From positions 62,001-126,000 of the forward strand of contig JAQVDP010000007.1 in NCBI GenBank assembly GCA_028698335.1: a stretch of DNA of 64,000 nt, in the 5' to 3' direction. A program made the position numbers and the translations under genes. Source of the DNA: Nevskiales bacterium. GTDB taxonomy: Bacteria; Pseudomonadota; Gammaproteobacteria; Nevskiales; Nevskiaceae. Below, piece by piece: positions 62,819 through 64,000 of the stretch (the first letter of the stretch is position 1; each line of letters starts with the position of its first letter). The notes under the pieces were generated by a model that saw nothing but the letters and a program-made list of their open reading frames with translations, was not told the DNA's origin and ran no database searches.

Positions 62819-64000
62819 GCGGCGACGGCGCGCAACAGGCGCCCGCGCAGCGCGTTGGGCGTGGCCTCGGTCACTTCGACATCGACGAAACTGCCGATCA
62901 GCGCCGCATCACCCTCGAAGTTGACCCAGCGGTTGGTCGACGTGCGGCCGGCCACCTGTCCCTCGCCCTTGCGCGCCGGACGCTCGACCAGGACGCGCTG
63001 GCGCGTCCCCACCAGTCCGCGCTTGAACTGATCGTCGAGCGCGCGGATGCGGGTCTGCAGGATGCTCAGCCGGCGCTGCTTGTCCTCGGCTGGAACGCCG
63101 TCGCGCAGGTTCGCGGCCGGCGTGCCGGGACGCGGGCTGTAGACGAAGCTGAACGCACTGTCGAAGCCGGCTTCGGCGATCAGGTCCATCGTCTGCATGA
63201 AATCGTCCTCCGACTCGGTCGGGAAACCGACGATGAAGTCCGAGGACAGCGAAATGTCCGGGCGGGCCTGGCGGATGCGCCCCACCTTCTCGACGAACTG
63301 TGCCCGCGTGTAGCCCCGCTTCATCATCGCCAGGATGCGATCCGACCCCGCCTGCACCGGAAGATGCAAGTAGCTCGCCAGCTTCGGTTCGTCGGCGAAA
63401 GCCTGGATCAGCGCGTCGGTGAACTCGGCAGGATGCGAGGTGGTGTAGCGGATCCGCTCCACGCCGGGGATCTGTGCAACGAAATGGATCAGCAGCGCCA
63501 GATCGCAGGTCTCGCCGGTCCCGCCCATGCGCCCCCGATAGGCGTTGACGTTCTGCCCCAGCAGGGTGATCTCGCGCACGCCCTTGTCGGCGAGCTGCGC
63601 GATCTCGGTCAGGACGTCGTCCAGCGGGCGCGAAACCTCCTCACCTCGGGTATACGGCACCACGCAGAAGGTGCAGTACTTGGAGCAGCCTTCCATCACG
63701 CTGACGAAAGCCGTCGAACCCTCGGCCCGGGGCTCCGGAAGGCGGTCGAATTTCTCGATCTCCGGGAAGGTGACGTCCACCGCGGGCTTGTGCAGCGTCC
63801 GGGTCTGGTCGAGCATCTGCGGCAGGCGATGCAGGGTCTGCGGCCCGAATACCAGATCGACGTACGGCGCGCGCTCGATGATCAGCTGGCCTTCCTGCGA
63901 TGCCACGCAGCCACCGACCCCGATGACACGGCTCGCATCGGCCTTTTTCCAGTCCTTCCAGCGGCCCAGTTCGGAAAACACCTTCTCCTGCGCTTTCTCG
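62815..64000 (-). CDS. miaB: tRNA-2-methylthio-N6-dimethylallyladenosine synthase, 3' part
   Basis: Radical-SAM methylthiotransferase for A37. The fragment (about 395 residues) has [13 protein letters not shown] (N-terminal cluster Cys), the SAM motif CSKYCTFC in [19 protein letters not shown], and a C-terminal TRAM domain ([18 protein letters not shown]). The frame stays open to the window edge ([12 protein letters not shown]), so the start is outside. Confidence 0.95.
   Translation of the reverse strand, partial: EKAQEKVFSELGRWKDWKKADASRVIGVGGCVASQEGQLIIERAPYVDLVFGPQTLHRLPQMLDQTRTLHKPAVDVTFPEIEKFDRLPEPRAEGSTAFVSVMEGCSKYCTFCVVPYTRGEEVSRPLDDVLTEIAQLADKGVREITLLGQNVNAYRGRMGGTGETCDLALLIHFVAQIPGVERIRYTTSHPAEFTDALIQAFADEPKLASYLHLPVQAGSDRILAMMKRGYTRAQFVEKVGRIRQARPDISLSSDFIVGFPTESEDDFMQTMDLIAEAGFDSAFSFVYSPRPGTPAANLRDGVPAEDKQRRLSILQTRIRALDDQFKRGLVGTRQRVLVERPARKGEGQVAGRTSTNRWVNFEGDAALIGSFVDVEVTEATPNALRGRLLRAVAA

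Noticed and set aside
1-64000. tRNA, rRNA, insertion sequence, prophage, toxin-antitoxin or CRISPR array
   Set aside because: None of the expected cloverleaf, terminal inverted repeat, transposase, integrase or repeat-spacer patterns was seen.

Overview
This is a gene-dense, GC-rich chromosomal segment with almost no intergenic DNA. No mobile elements, phage genes, CRISPR arrays, tRNA or rRNA genes were seen. Conserved gene orders point to a gammaproteobacterium: miaB-phoH-ybeY-corC-lnt; maf-rng-yhdP-nitrilase-tldD; rsmD-coaD-ferredoxin; prkA-yeaH-spoVR; opgG-opgH. A 187-residue short-lid adenylate kinase, a pyrophosphate-type phosphofructokinase, OlsB/OlsA ornithine-lipid enzymes and paired ExbD proteins resemble the Xanthomonadales or a nearby group. 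That placement is inference, because no rRNA is present.

Layout. 1-1.5 kb: 3' part of RNase T and a secreted Yellow/MRJP-like beta-propeller. 1.6-7.2 kb: opgG-opgH-olsB-olsA, periplasmic glucan plus ornithine-lipid synthesis in one probable operon. 7.3-9.4 kb: a small exported protein, lipA and a GDP-mannose Nudix hydrolase. 9.4-15.3 kb: mpl and a membrane protein, rnd, adk, a PPi-type phosphofructokinase and ppa. 15.3-22.4 kb: a GMC oxidoreductase with a Tat-exported partner, a DUF4870-like protein, a ROK sugar kinase and a large penicillin-acylase-family lipoprotein. 22.5-26.4 kb: a zincin-like protein and a metal-uptake cluster (small His/Cys protein, outer-membrane barrel, binding protein, permease) with no ATPase gene. 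26.5-33.7 kb, minus strand: an OmpA/TSP3 protein, then lipoprotein esterase, gamma-carbonic anhydrase-like protein, HMG-CoA lyase, acetoacetyl-CoA synthetase and gpmA.

33.8-37.5 kb: lemA, a GIDE-type membrane protein with an EF-hand, and oligopeptidase A. 37.6-42.3 kb: the PrkA/YeaH/SpoVR stress module. 42.6-44.5 kb: xthA and an HD/PDE-like protein. 44.5-49.5 kb: an eight-gene minus-strand run from rsmD to tonB that includes ggt and an ExbB-ExbD-ExbD-TonB system whose second ExbD has Asn in place of the membrane Asp. 49.6-58.0 kb: tldD, a nitrilase-family amidase, yhdP, rng and maf. 58.2 kb: a class II aldolase-like protein. 59.0-64.0 kb: lnt, corC, ybeY, phoH and the 3' part of miaB.

The window is mostly housekeeping and envelope biology. 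No wholly new system is proven. The best leads are the degenerate ExbD pair, the ACP-linked opgGH-olsBA operon, the ATPase-less metal operon beside a zincin-like protein, the LemA/GIDE/EF-hand pair, and two sugar kinases (PFK and ROK) with altered signature residues.
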